Shown: piece by piece, positions 23,054-31,205 of the stretch | Position numbering within the stretch: position 1 is the first letter of the stretch | Layout: each line of letters begins with the position of its first letter | The notes under the pieces: model-generated | What the model saw: the letters and a program-made list of their open reading frames with translations, nothing else | What the model was told of the DNA's origin: nothing | Database searches by the model: none | Assembly: GCF_009189165.1 (NCBI RefSeq) | Contig: NZ_CP045118.1 | Span: forward strand, 2,666,001-2,730,000 | Source of the DNA: Pseudomonas sp. SCB32 | GTDB taxonomy: Bacteria > Pseudomonadota > Gammaproteobacteria > Pseudomonadales > Pseudomonadaceae | Length of the DNA: 64,000 bases | Reading direction: 5' to 3' | Made by a program: the position numbers and the translations under genes

Positions 23054-24439
23054 ATGAAAAAAATAACAAGTGCAACTGATAGTTCCCTTGCAGCCCATCA
23101 ACCGCATATCGAATCCACCGCGCCGCGGTCATTCAGAAAATCATTGGGAGTTTCCGCGCTCGTACTCTTCGGACTGGCTTACATGGTGCCGCTGGCGGTA
23201 TTCACTACTTATGGCCTGGTCACTCGGATGACCATGGGTCATTTACCCAGTGCCTATGCCTTTACATTGGCCGCAATGTTGCTGACGGCATACAGTTATG
23301 GGCGCATGGTTCAAGCCCATCCCTATTCGGGTTCGGTCTACACCTATACACGCAAGACCTTTGGCGCCTATTTCGGCTTCATGGCCGGATGGACGCTATT
23401 GCTCGACTATATCTTCCTGCCGTTACTCAGTTACCTGTTGATCGGCATCTACATGTCCGAGTATTTCCCGACGGTCCCCGCGGCGGTGTGGATCCTGGGG
23501 TCCATCGTCCTGGTGACCTTCCTCAATCTCATCGGCATCGAGTCCATCACCCGCGTCAACTGGATTCTCATCGTTGCCCAGGTCGTCTTCATCGTGGTGT
23601 TCATTGCGCTCTCGGTGAGCCAACTGAACGGGCAGGCGGAGCCGGTTTCGCTGCTCCAGCCCATCTATGACGAGCATTTCAGCCTGTCGCTGGTCATGTC
23701 CGGCGCGGCGGTGCTGTGCCTGTCCTTCCTCGGCTTCGACGCCGTATCGACCATGGCGGAAGAGACGCCCAACCCCAAGCGCCAGATTCCGGCGGCGATC
23801 ATGCTGGTGACCTTGATCGGTGGTCTGCTGTTCATCGTCGCGGCCTATTTCGGCCAACTGGTATTCCCGGAATGGCAGGCACTGACGGACGCCGACTCCG
23901 CTGCGCTGGACGTCATGCGCCGCATCGGTGGCGAGGGGCTGGTGACCTTCTTCACCGCGACCTACGTAGCCGGCTGCTTCGCGTCGGCAATGGTTTCCCA
24001 GGCCAGCGTGTCGCGCGTGCTGTTCGCCATGGGGCGCGATGGGGCGCTGCCCCGGGCATTCGGCAAGCTGGTCTCGAAGAAGCGTGTTCCGGCCACCGCG
24101 ATCATGCTGATCAGCCTGCTCTCGCTGATTGCACTGTTCGTCACGCTGGATACCGTCGCCAACATGATCAGCTTCGGCGCGCTCTTCGCCTTCTCGGCCG
24201 TGAACCTGGCCGTGGTCAAGCATTACCTGGTCGATCAGAAGCTCGGTGGCCTGCGCAACTACCTGAGCTACGGCGTCCTGCCGGCCGTGGGCTTCCTCAG
24301 CACCATCTGGCTGTGGTCGAGCCTGTCGGGCCTGACCTTCATGATCGGCTTCGGCTGGATGTGCCTGGGGTTCATCTGCCTGCTCAGCGCCACGCGCGCG
24401 TTCCGCCAGCAGCTCCCGGACCTGCACATGGCTGAGTGA
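23054..24439 (+). CDS. APC-family permease, putrescine importer (PuuP)-like
   Basis: 461 residues and about twelve membrane segments, starting MKKITSATDSSLAAHQ. The core SALVLFGLAYMVPLAVFTTYG, AYSYGRMVQAHPYSGSVYTY and FGFMAGWTLLLDYIFLPLLS follow the pattern of E. coli PuuP. PuuP imports putrescine with protons. No polyamine genes are adjacent, but amine-oxidising genes lie further along (50494-57917). Other amines or amino acids are possible substrates. A hairpin terminator follows at 24497-24524. Confidence 0.8.
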   Translation: MKKITSATDSSLAAHQPHIESTAPRSFRKSLGVSALVLFGLAYMVPLAVFTTYGLVTRMTMGHLPSAYAFTLAAMLLTAYSYGRMVQAHPYSGSVYTYTRKTFGAYFGFMAGWTLLLDYIFLPLLSYLLIGIYMSEYFPTVPAAVWILGSIVLVTFLNLIGIESITRVNWILIVAQVVFIVVFIALSVSQLNGQAEPVSLLQPIYDEHFSLSLVMSGAAVLCLSFLGFDAVSTMAEETPNPKRQIPAAIMLVTLIGGLLFIVAAYFGQLVFPEWQALTDADSAALDVMRRIGGEGLVTFFTATYVAGCFASAMVSQASVSRVLFAMGRDGALPRAFGKLVSKKRVPATAIMLISLLSLIALFVTLDTVANMISFGALFAFSAVNLAVVKHYLVDQKLGGLRNYLSYGVLPAVGFLSTIWLWSSLSGLTFMIGFGWMCLGFICLLSATRAFRQQLPDLHMAE

Positions 24440-24496
24440 TCGCTTGCCGGGGCGGGACCTTGAAGTCCGACCCTGCCTCGGCACGATTCATCACAG

Positions 24497-24524
24497 AAGC
24501 GCCGCCGCATGGGCGGCGCTTTGC
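24497..24524. terminator. Bidirectional hairpin terminator
   Basis: AAGCGCCGCC-GCATG-GGCGGCGCTT makes a perfect 10-bp stem between the converging puuP-like and mgtA genes. T-rich sequence follows on the plus side, and A residues precede it, so it can serve both strands. Confidence 0.75.
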
Positions 24525-24526
24525 GT

Positions 24527-27244
24527 TTATTGCCAGCCGTAGCGGCGCACGAACCAGCCTTTCATGGCCTGCACCACGCCGACGTAGCCGATCAGGATCG
24601 CCAGCAGGAACGGGAAGTAGGTCCATGGCAGCGCTTGCAGCTTGAAGTAGCCGGCCAGCGGTGACATCGGCAGCAACAGGCCGATGCCCACTATCACCAG
24701 GGTCATGGCCAGCAGCGGCCAGGCGGCGCGGCTCTGCACGAAGGGCAGCCTGCGGGTACGAATCAGGTGCACCACCAGGGTCTGCGAGAGCAGGCCTTCG
24801 ACGAACCAGCCGGACTGGAACAGCGTCTGGTGTTCCGGCGAGTTGGCGGCGAAGACGAACCACATCAGCGCGTAGGTGAGGATGTCGAAGATCGAGCTCA
24901 GCGGGCCGAAGAACAGCATGAAGCGCCCGATGTCATCGGCTTTCCAGCGTTGCGGCTTGGTCAGCTGCTCGGGGTCGACGTTGTCGAAGGGGATGGCGGT
25001 CTGGGACACGTCGTACAGCAGGTTCTGCACCAGCAGGTGCAGCGGCAGCATCGGCAGGAAGGGCAGGAAGGCGCTGGCCACCAGTACGCTGAACACGTTG
25101 CCGAAGTTGGAGCTGGCGGTCATCTTGATGTACTTGAGCATGTTGGCGAAGGTCTTGCGGCCTTCCACCACGCCTTCCTCCAGCACCATCAGGCTCTTCT
25201 CCAGGAGGATGATGTCGGCCGCCTCCTTGGCGATGTCCACCGCCGAGTCCACCGAGATGCCGACGTCGGCGGCGCGCAGGGCCGGCGCATCGTTGATGCC
25301 GTCGCCCATGAAGCCGACCACATGGCCGCGCTGGCGCAGCAGGCGGACGATGCGTTCCTTGTGCGCCGGGGTGAGGCGGGCGAACAGGTTGCACTGCGCG
25401 GCACGCTCGCTCAGCTGGCGGTCGCCGAGGGCGTCGATGTCGCTGCCCAGCAGCATGCCCTCGATGGGCAGGCCGACTTCGCGGCAGACGCGGCGGGTGA
25501 CTCGCTCGTTGTCGCCGGTCAGCACTTTCACCGCTACACCTTGCCCGGCGAGGGCGCGCAGGGCGGCGGCGGTGGTTTCCTTGGGCGGGTCGAGGAAGGC
25601 GATGTAGCCGATCAGCAGCAGGTCGCTTTCATCGGCTACCCGGTACTGCTCGCGCCCGGCCGGCAGTTGCTTCACCGCCACGGCGACGACGCGCAGCCCC
25701 TCGTCATTGAGGCTGGCGGTGTGCGCGCGGATGCGCTTGAGCAGGCGGGCGTCCAGCGCCAGTTCCTGTTCGCCGAGGCGCACGCGGCTGCACACTGCGA
25801 GGATTTCCTCCAGCGCCCCTTTGCAGATCAGCCGGTGGCCGTCGCCGCGCTCGCCGACCACGACCGACATGCGCCGGCGCTGGAAGTCGAAGGGGATTTC
25901 ATCGACCTTGGTGAAGGTCGCACCCAGCTGCGCCTCGCGCTCGGCACCGGCGTGCTCCAGCACGGCCACGTCGAGCAGGTTCTTCAGTCCGGTCTGGTGG
26001 TGGCTGTTCAGCCAGGCGGCGTCGAGCACGCTCTCGCACGGTTGGCCGAGCACGTCGGTGTGGCGCTCCAGCACGATGCGGTCCTGGGTCAGGGTGCCGG
26101 TCTTGTCGGTGCACAGTACGTCCATGGCGCCAAAGTTCTGGATGGCGTCCAGACGCTTGACGATGACTTTCTTGCGCGACAGCACCACCGCACCCTTGGC
26201 GAGGGTGGACGTGACGATCATCGGGAGCATTTCCGGAGTCAGGCCGACGGCGATGGACAGCGCGAACAGCGAAGCCTCCAGCCAGTCGCCCTTGGTGAAG
26301 CCGTTGAGCAGCAGCACCAGCGGCGCCATCACCAGCATGAAGCGGATCAGCAGCCAGCTGACCTTGTTCACGCCCTGCTGGAAGGCGGTGGGTTCGCGGT
26401 CGCTGCTCAGTACCCGCTCGGCAAGGTTGCCGAAGTAGGTGCGCTGGCCGGTGCCGACCACCAGCGCGCGGGCACTGCCGCTGACCACGCTGGTGCCCAT
26501 GAAGCACAGGTTCTCGCGCTCCAGCGGGCTGCCGGCGGCGCCTCGGTGGGGCTCGGCGAATTTCTCCACCGGCAGCGACTCGCCGGTGATGGCCGCCTGG
26601 CTGACGAACAGGTCCTTGGCCGCCAGCACGCGCAGGTCGGCGGGGATCATATCGCCGGCGGCGAGGAGCACCACGTCGCCGGGCACCAGGTCGCGGAAGG
26701 GCACCTCGATGGCGCCGCGCCGGTCGGCTCCGGGCGAGCCAGGCCGCAGCACGCCGGCGGTGTTGCTCACCAATGCCTTGAGGCGCTCGGCGGCGCGATT
26801 GGAGCGCGACTCCTGGACGAAGCGCAGCAGCGTGGAAATCAGCACCATGCTGCCGATCACCGTGGCCGCCTTGACGTCATCGGTGAGCCAGGACACCAGT
26901 GCTAGCAGGCTCAACAGCAGGTTGAACGGGTTGCGGTAGCACCACCACAGGTGCAGCAGCGGCGAGACTGGTTTCTCCTGGTCCACCAGGTTGGCGCCGA
27001 CCCGCTCGCGCAGTGCCTCGACGCTGGCGGCGTCGAGACCTTCGGGGTGACTCTGGAAGTGCCGGTAGAGGCTCTCCGTGTCCAGTTCGGCGGCGCAAGC
27101 CAACTGGCGTACGAAGTCGGGTGGCAGGCTGCCGCGGGCGCTGCCGTTGCGCAGCAGTTCGAGTACCGCGTGGCGGCGGAAGTGACGGCTCAGGCCGTGG
27201 TCGAAAAGGGCCAGCAGGCGCCGGCTGAAGTGTTTGAACAGCAT
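24527..27244 (-). CDS. mgtA: Magnesium-transporting P-type ATPase
   Basis: 905 residues, the normal MgtA length; inner-membrane P3B ATPase importing Mg2+ at low external magnesium. Key sites are the dephosphorylation motif TGES (220-223), GLTPEMLP in helix M4 (334-341), the phosphorylated D380 in CTDKTGTLT, KVLTGDNE, and the hinge GDGINDAPALRAADVG. The N-terminal DHGLSRHFRR basic stretch is usual for MgtA. The 201-bp gap upstream, after mgtC, holds a proline-rich leader ORF and alternative hairpins (27306-27403) that look like an mgtL-type Mg2+/proline attenuator. Confidence 0.95.
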   Translation of the reverse strand: MLFKHFSRRLLALFDHGLSRHFRRHAVLELLRNGSARGSLPPDFVRQLACAAELDTESLYRHFQSHPEGLDAASVEALRERVGANLVDQEKPVSPLLHLWWCYRNPFNLLLSLLALVSWLTDDVKAATVIGSMVLISTLLRFVQESRSNRAAERLKALVSNTAGVLRPGSPGADRRGAIEVPFRDLVPGDVVLLAAGDMIPADLRVLAAKDLFVSQAAITGESLPVEKFAEPHRGAAGSPLERENLCFMGTSVVSGSARALVVGTGQRTYFGNLAERVLSSDREPTAFQQGVNKVSWLLIRFMLVMAPLVLLLNGFTKGDWLEASLFALSIAVGLTPEMLPMIVTSTLAKGAVVLSRKKVIVKRLDAIQNFGAMDVLCTDKTGTLTQDRIVLERHTDVLGQPCESVLDAAWLNSHHQTGLKNLLDVAVLEHAGAEREAQLGATFTKVDEIPFDFQRRRMSVVVGERGDGHRLICKGALEEILAVCSRVRLGEQELALDARLLKRIRAHTASLNDEGLRVVAVAVKQLPAGREQYRVADESDLLLIGYIAFLDPPKETTAAALRALAGQGVAVKVLTGDNERVTRRVCREVGLPIEGMLLGSDIDALGDRQLSERAAQCNLFARLTPAHKERIVRLLRQRGHVVGFMGDGINDAPALRAADVGISVDSAVDIAKEAADIILLEKSLMVLEEGVVEGRKTFANMLKYIKMTASSNFGNVFSVLVASAFLPFLPMLPLHLLVQNLLYDVSQTAIPFDNVDPEQLTKPQRWKADDIGRFMLFFGPLSSIFDILTYALMWFVFAANSPEHQTLFQSGWFVEGLLSQTLVVHLIRTRRLPFVQSRAAWPLLAMTLVIVGIGLLLPMSPLAGYFKLQALPWTYFPFLLAILIGYVGVVQAMKGWFVRRYGWQ

Positions 27245-27305
27245 GATGCACTCCTGGGCGGCCGCAGCAGGGCGGCCACCAGAGGGTTTGCGGAGCGCAG
27301 GGACT

Positions 27306-27366
27306 GCGCCGCCGCCGGTCAGGCCGGACGGCGGCGCGAAGAGATCTCGCTAGCTGCCGTCCGGCC
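27306..27366 (-). promoter_or_regulatory. Alternative RNA hairpins between mgtL-like ORF and mgtA
   Basis: Bases 27306-27318 and 27324-27337 can form a strong GC hairpin with a 5-base loop and one bulge. The segment 27322-27332 can instead pair perfectly over 11 bp with 27356-27366, which are codons 13-16 of the leader ORF. The two structures share 27322-27332 and exclude each other. There is no T run after the downstream hairpin, so termination would be Rho-dependent or the hairpin would affect translation. The layout is that of a translation-coupled attenuator. Confidence 0.7.
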
Positions 27367-27403
27367 CGGGTCTGGGTGATGCGGGACTGGGGTCGGGATT
27401 CAT
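27350..27403 (-). CDS. mgtL-like proline-rich leader peptide
   Basis: Seventeen codons: MNPDPSPASPRPGPDGS then TAG. GGAG lies 7 bases before the ATG, ideal spacing. Six of 17 residues are proline, five of them CCC codons. Salmonella mgtL begins MEPDPTP, so the start M-x-P-D-P-x-P is shared. In Salmonella low Mg2+ or low proline destabilises or slows the ribosome on such Asp-Pro runs, and that switches on mgtA. Here the end of the ORF overlaps one arm of the switchable hairpin described at 27306-27366. It lies 42 bp after mgtC and 105 bp before mgtA. Coding status is inferred from the ribosome site, composition and context. Confidence 0.75.
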   Translation of the reverse strand: MNPDPSPASPRPGPDGS

Positions 27404-27445
27404 GGCCGGGCTCCGGGATCTCCTGTTCGGGTTGCTTGGGGCGCG

Positions 27446-28150
27446 TCAGTCGGCGGCCAGGTCGGAGACCTGCCAGCGCACCGAGCTGACGCCTTTTTCC
27501 AGGCTGATGCGGCTGACCAGACGCTCAAGCTGGGAAGTGGCGCTGTGGTCGCCGAGCAGCTCGGCACGGACTTCCAGCTTGGCCGGGTTGGCCTGGTCCT
27601 CGCTGTGCAGCGACTGCAGGCGCAGGCTGGCGCCGTCGAGGCTGTGCAGCATCAGGCTGCGCACCTGGATCTCGTCCTCGGCGCGGCAGACGATCTCCAC
27701 GCCATAGCGCAGCTCGACCTCGCTGGCCGGCAGCACCTCCTGGTGATTCAGCCGTTGGGCGATGTCGCGCAGCAGGATGTTGGCGCAGAGCACGACAAGA
27801 CTGCCGAGGGCGGCCTCCAGCAGCAGGCCCATGCTGCACAGTACGCCGATGGCGGCGGTGCACCACAGCGTGGCCGCGGTGTTCAGGCCGCGTACGTTGA
27901 GGCCGTCGCGCATGATCACGCCGCCACCGAGGAAGCCGATGCCGGAGACCACGTAGGCGGCGATGCGCGAAGCATCGCTGGCGAGGCCGGGAACGCTCTG
28001 GGTCATCAGCACGAACAGGCAGGCGCCGGTGCTGACCAGGGCATTGGTGCGCAGCCCGGTGAGGCGCTGGCGCAGTTGGCGTTCGGCGCCGATCAGGGCG
28101 CCGAGAATGAGTGCTGCGGCAGCGCGCAGCAGGAAGATTTTCCAATCCAT
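27446..28150 (-). CDS. mgtC: MgtC/SapB family membrane protein
   Basis: 234 residues starting MDWKIFLLRAAAALILGALIGAERQLRQR, the typical first helix and ERQ motif of MgtC. Further marks are RTNALVSTGACLFVL and GIGFLGGGVIMRDGLNVRGLNTAATLW, giving four to five helices. The C-terminal 90 residues form the ACT-like soluble domain of MgtC. In Salmonella and P. aeruginosa MgtC is induced by low Mg2+ and dampens F-ATPase activity and acid or Mg2+ stress. The order mgtC, leader ORF, mgtA on one strand suggests shared low-Mg2+ control. Confidence 0.9.
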   Translation of the reverse strand: MDWKIFLLRAAAALILGALIGAERQLRQRLTGLRTNALVSTGACLFVLMTQSVPGLASDASRIAAYVVSGIGFLGGGVIMRDGLNVRGLNTAATLWCTAAIGVLCSMGLLLEAALGSLVVLCANILLRDIAQRLNHQEVLPASEVELRYGVEIVCRAEDEIQVRSLMLHSLDGASLRLQSLHSEDQANPAKLEVRAELLGDHSATSQLERLVSRISLEKGVSSVRWQVSDLAAD

Positions 28151-28690
28151 GATCCACCTCGTTTCCGGCCTGGGGCCGGCAGGGGCGCAGGACGAGGCCC
28201 GCGCGGAATTCGGGGGTGATGGATTGCGCAAGGTCGCACGGCTTCGCCGGCGGCGCTGAAGGTGTTCGCCGCTCGGTGAGGCGGGAGGGGAGAATGGGGA
28301 TGCGTCATCCCGGTCGGGATGCGGATCGCCACTGTCCGCTGTGATCAGCGAGACAGTGGCAGGGATGTACTGCCGGACGTGCTCGCTGTTCAGACCTGTC
28401 GCAATCGACTAGGGCAACTGTCCAAGGCAGGACTCCTGTGTGGGAAAGAAATTGCCGCGCACGGTATGCCGGCAGGTCCGCTTCGTCAAGCCATTTGGCG
28501 TGGCGCCGAATGGCCAAGGATTATCGATTCGCAAGATTAGCGAAGCCTTAAGGCGGGGCGATAAACGGCGCATTCGACCCTTCGTCGCCTTCCGGCTCGC
28601 CCGATGGCTCGCTGCCGCCGTGAACGCCAAAGCGGGGCTTCACTGAAGGAAACAGCCCCCGGGGTTTGATCGGACAGTGAGGAGACCACC
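28151..28690. other. Divergent intergenic region mgtC / cupin
   Basis: 540 bp. On the minus strand a frame from an ATG at 28308 to a stop at 28093 is proline-rich from its start (MTHPHSPLPPHR) and overlaps the mgtC start out of frame. It might be a leader for mgtC but lacks a clear ribosome site. I saw no clear PhoP box. The plus-strand end holds the cupin ribosome site (GTGAGGAGACC before 28691). Confidence 0.35.
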
Positions 28691-29035
28691 ATGAGCGACG
28701 AAGAGACGGCACCCGAGACCAGGGGAGTAACGGTGGAGTTGCTGGCGACGATGGACCTGGGGCTGGAGATCGAGGGCATGGCCGGGCGTCAGTTGCGCAT
28801 GCGCAGGGTAACCATCGAGCCGGGCGGTGTGTTCGGGCCGGTGCACAGCCACATCGACAGGCCCGGTACGGTCTTCATCCTGCAGGGCACCATCACCGAC
28901 CATCGCGATGGCGTGGCCACGGACTATGGGCCGGGCCTGGGCTGGCCGGAGGACCGGAACACCACGCACTGGCTGGAGAATCGGGGCACGGTCGCGGCGG
29001 TGGAGATTTCGGTCGATATCGTCCGGCAGAGGTGA
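28691..29035 (+). CDS. Cupin-domain protein
   Basis: 114 residues, a single beta-barrel cupin. Motif 1 is present as GPVHSHIDRPGTVFILQG, with the two histidines for metal binding; motif 2 is seen around THWLENRGTVAAVEISVD. GGAG precedes the ATG by 7 bases. Function unknown; such proteins can be small dioxygenases, isomerases or sensors. It converges on the isochorismatase-like gene 66 bp away, so they are not an operon. Confidence 0.75.
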   Translation: MSDEETAPETRGVTVELLATMDLGLEIEGMAGRQLRMRRVTIEPGGVFGPVHSHIDRPGTVFILQGTITDHRDGVATDYGPGLGWPEDRNTTHWLENRGTVAAVEISVDIVRQR

Positions 29036-29101
29036 GTCAGGCCCGGCGCTTGCTACGGTCGGGCCTGACGGGCGCTCGGGAGCGGCGGCGTGCCGAGCGC
29101 G

Positions 29102-29728
29102 CTACTGCCCGGAAAAATACTGGCTCAGGTTGAACACCAGGCCGGCGAAGGGCATGCCCAGTGCGGCGTAGACGGCGCTGGCTTCCGGGGCGGCGTTGTC
29201 GCCGAGGATTTCCACCGCGACGTTCGAGTAGCCCACCGGAATGACTCCGGCCTGAATCATGCGCATCACCCCGAGGTCGGCTTGTGCATGGGTGAAACTG
29301 CCGGAGGCGTCGATGACCGCGTAGGTGATGAATCCGTCGTCCAGTGCGGCCATGGCCGGAAAGGCCAGGCAGACGTCGGTCGAGATGCCGGTGACGATCA
29401 GGTTCCTGCGCCCGGTCTCCTTCACCGCCGCCACCACGCGCGGCTCGTCCCAGGCGTTGACCGTGGTCCGCTCGATGCGCGAGATGCCGGGTAGGGCTTC
29501 CTTGAGTTCGGGAATGGTCGGCCCCCACATCTTCTCCGTGGTGGTGGTCAGCACAATGGGAAGGTGCAGCGCGACAGCGGCGCGGGCGAGGCCGACGATG
29601 TTGTGCTTGAGCTCAAGGGTGTCGATATCGCGGACTCCGGTATAGAGCCCGACCTGGTGATCGACGATGAGCAGCACCGCGTTGTCGCGGGTCAGGCGTT
29701 GATAGTGCGGGGCGACGTTTGCGTTCAT
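29102..29728 (-). CDS. Isochorismatase-family cysteine hydrolase
   Basis: 208 residues starting MNANVAPHYQRLTRDN with GGGAGG 9 bases upstream; a longer frame exists but lacks this. The triad is visible: D in LLIVDHQVGLY, K in TTTTEKMWGP, and C in VTGISTDVCLAFPAMAALD. The family includes nicotinamidases, isochorismatases and YcaC-like proteins; the sequence DHQVGLYTGVRD and the strong similarity in layout to YcaC suggest the latter. Substrate unknown. A LysR gene lies upstream on the same strand and may control it. Confidence 0.82.
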   Translation of the reverse strand: MNANVAPHYQRLTRDNAVLLIVDHQVGLYTGVRDIDTLELKHNIVGLARAAVALHLPIVLTTTTEKMWGPTIPELKEALPGISRIERTTVNAWDEPRVVAAVKETGRRNLIVTGISTDVCLAFPAMAALDDGFITYAVIDASGSFTHAQADLGVMRMIQAGVIPVGYSNVAVEILGDNAAPEASAVYAALGMPFAGLVFNLSQYFSGQ

Positions 29729-29887
29729 CGAGCTGGCCTCCCGTTGTGTAAGCGTTTGCATGGACGGCGAACGAGGCGGGTGGCGGCTTGCTCCACACGT
29801 CATTTCAATAGGCTAGGCAGTAGGGTCGTTCCGGACAATCGTGGGGGTTGTGACGCTTCGTCCTGTTTTGCGGAACGATCGGGCCGG

Positions 29888-30835
29888 TCAGCGGTTCGGT
29901 GGGTGATCCAGGTGCTCGTTGGGGCGGAGCAGGGCCAGGAAACCCGAGCGCAGGTGGTCGGCCAGCATCCTGGCGGCCGGCGTCATGCCGCGCCGGGAGG
30001 GGAAGAGCAGCACCAGGCGCCCGAAACGCGGACGGTATCCCGGCAGCAGGTGCAGCAGGCTGCCGTCGGCGAGCTCATCGCGGCACGCATACAGGGGCAG
30101 CTCTCCGATGCCGCAGCCGGCGAGCGCCGCACTCTTGAGCACCGCCAGGCTGTCACCCTGCAGGCGCACCCGGGTGCGCTGGATCGTCTCGCTGTCGTCG
30201 CTGGCGTAAAGCGTCCAGCCGGGCTCCGAGCCATCCAGGGGCCGGTACAGGAGGGCGTCGGCGGCGGCCAGATCGGCAACCGCATGAATCGGGATCTTCG
30301 CCAGGTAGTCCGGGCTCGCCACCAGGCCCCAGCGAACGGTGCAGATCCGCGACTGGATCAGGTCCGAGGACTCCGGCGCTGCCTTCATGCCGCGCACCGC
30401 CAGGTCGAGACCCTCATCGATCAGGTCGGCCATGCGGTTGGTGGCCTGGAGTGCCACGTTCACCTGCGGGAACGCCGCGAGGAAGGGCGGCAGCACGTGG
30501 GTCAGCAGCAGGTCGGCGACCGCGACCGAAACGCTCAACCGCACCGTGCCGGCAACGGCGCCGCTGCGGTGCTGCATGGCGACGTGCGCGGCGCGCGCCT
30601 GTCCCAGCATGGCCACGCTGTAGCCATAGAATTCGCTGCCGGCTTCGGTGAGGGCGAGCTTGCGGGAGTTGCGTTGCAACAGGCGGGTGCCGAGCGCGGC
30701 CTCCAGTTCGGCCACGTAGCGGGAGATGCGGGATTTGGGCACGCCCAGCGCATTCGCCGCCGCGGTGAAGCCGTGGTGCTCCACCACCAGGACGAAGCCG
30801 CGCAGGTGGTTCAGGTCGAAGGGTAGGGGGTCCAT
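29888..30835 (-). CDS. LysR-family transcriptional regulator
   Basis: 315 residues starting MDPLPFDLNHLRGFVLVVEHHGF. The helix-turn-helix continues FTAAANALGVPKSRISRYVAELEAALGT; the effector domain begins near residue 90. The AAHVAMQHRSGAVAGTVRLS linker is typical of the DsdC/CrgA-like subset that regulates redox or aromatic genes. It is followed by the isochorismatase-like gene (160-bp gap, same strand), its likely target. Confidence 0.83.
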   Translation of the reverse strand: MDPLPFDLNHLRGFVLVVEHHGFTAAANALGVPKSRISRYVAELEAALGTRLLQRNSRKLALTEAGSEFYGYSVAMLGQARAAHVAMQHRSGAVAGTVRLSVSVAVADLLLTHVLPPFLAAFPQVNVALQATNRMADLIDEGLDLAVRGMKAAPESSDLIQSRICTVRWGLVASPDYLAKIPIHAVADLAAADALLYRPLDGSEPGWTLYASDDSETIQRTRVRLQGDSLAVLKSAALAGCGIGELPLYACRDELADGSLLHLLPGYRPRFGRLVLLFPSRRGMTPAARMLADHLRSGFLALLRPNEHLDHPPNR

Positions 30836-30983
30836 AACCGCATGCCTGCCCACCTGTGCAAGGGATCGCCAGTGGATGCGCGATGCGGGTTATTGGGAAT
30901 GGCCTGCGCCGCTCGTTGCGAAACAGGTTGGGCCGCGCCGGCTCCGGAACATCGGTTCCAGGGCGGCGGCGCGGCCCAGCGCG

Positions 30984-31205
30984 CTACGCGTTCGCGGTCG
31001 CCTCCGTCAACGCGGCCCGCACCAGCAGGTTCAGGTCGCCGTCCGGGTGTTGCTCATGCCAGGCCTTCAGGTCGCGGCGCATGGCCGGGGTCCAGAAGCT
31101 CTGCAGGTGCTGCTGCACGCCGCGCACGGCCTGCTGGCGGTCGGGCTCGCTGGCGAAGTACTGGCCGATCTGGTTGGCCATCTTGATCAGGTTGTCGGTG
31201 TTCAT
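30984..31205 (-). CDS. fdsD: Formate dehydrogenase delta subunit
   Basis: 73 residues of the FdsD family (MNTDNLIKMANQIGQYFAS ... FWTPAMRRDLKAWHEQHPDG). In Rhodobacter FdsD helps maturation or stability of the molybdenum formate dehydrogenase. It overlaps the end of fdsA by 4 bp, so translation is coupled. The fdsC/fdhD-like sulfurtransferase often found between fdsA and fdsD is absent here and must be encoded elsewhere. Confidence 0.88.
   Translation of the reverse strand: MNTDNLIKMANQIGQYFASEPDRQQAVRGVQQHLQSFWTPAMRRDLKAWHEQHPDGDLNLLVRAALTEATANA

Noticed and set aside
28440..28646. 68-codon basic plus-strand frame before the cupin gene
   Set aside because: Starts at a GTG without a ribosome site and lies in a probable promoter region.
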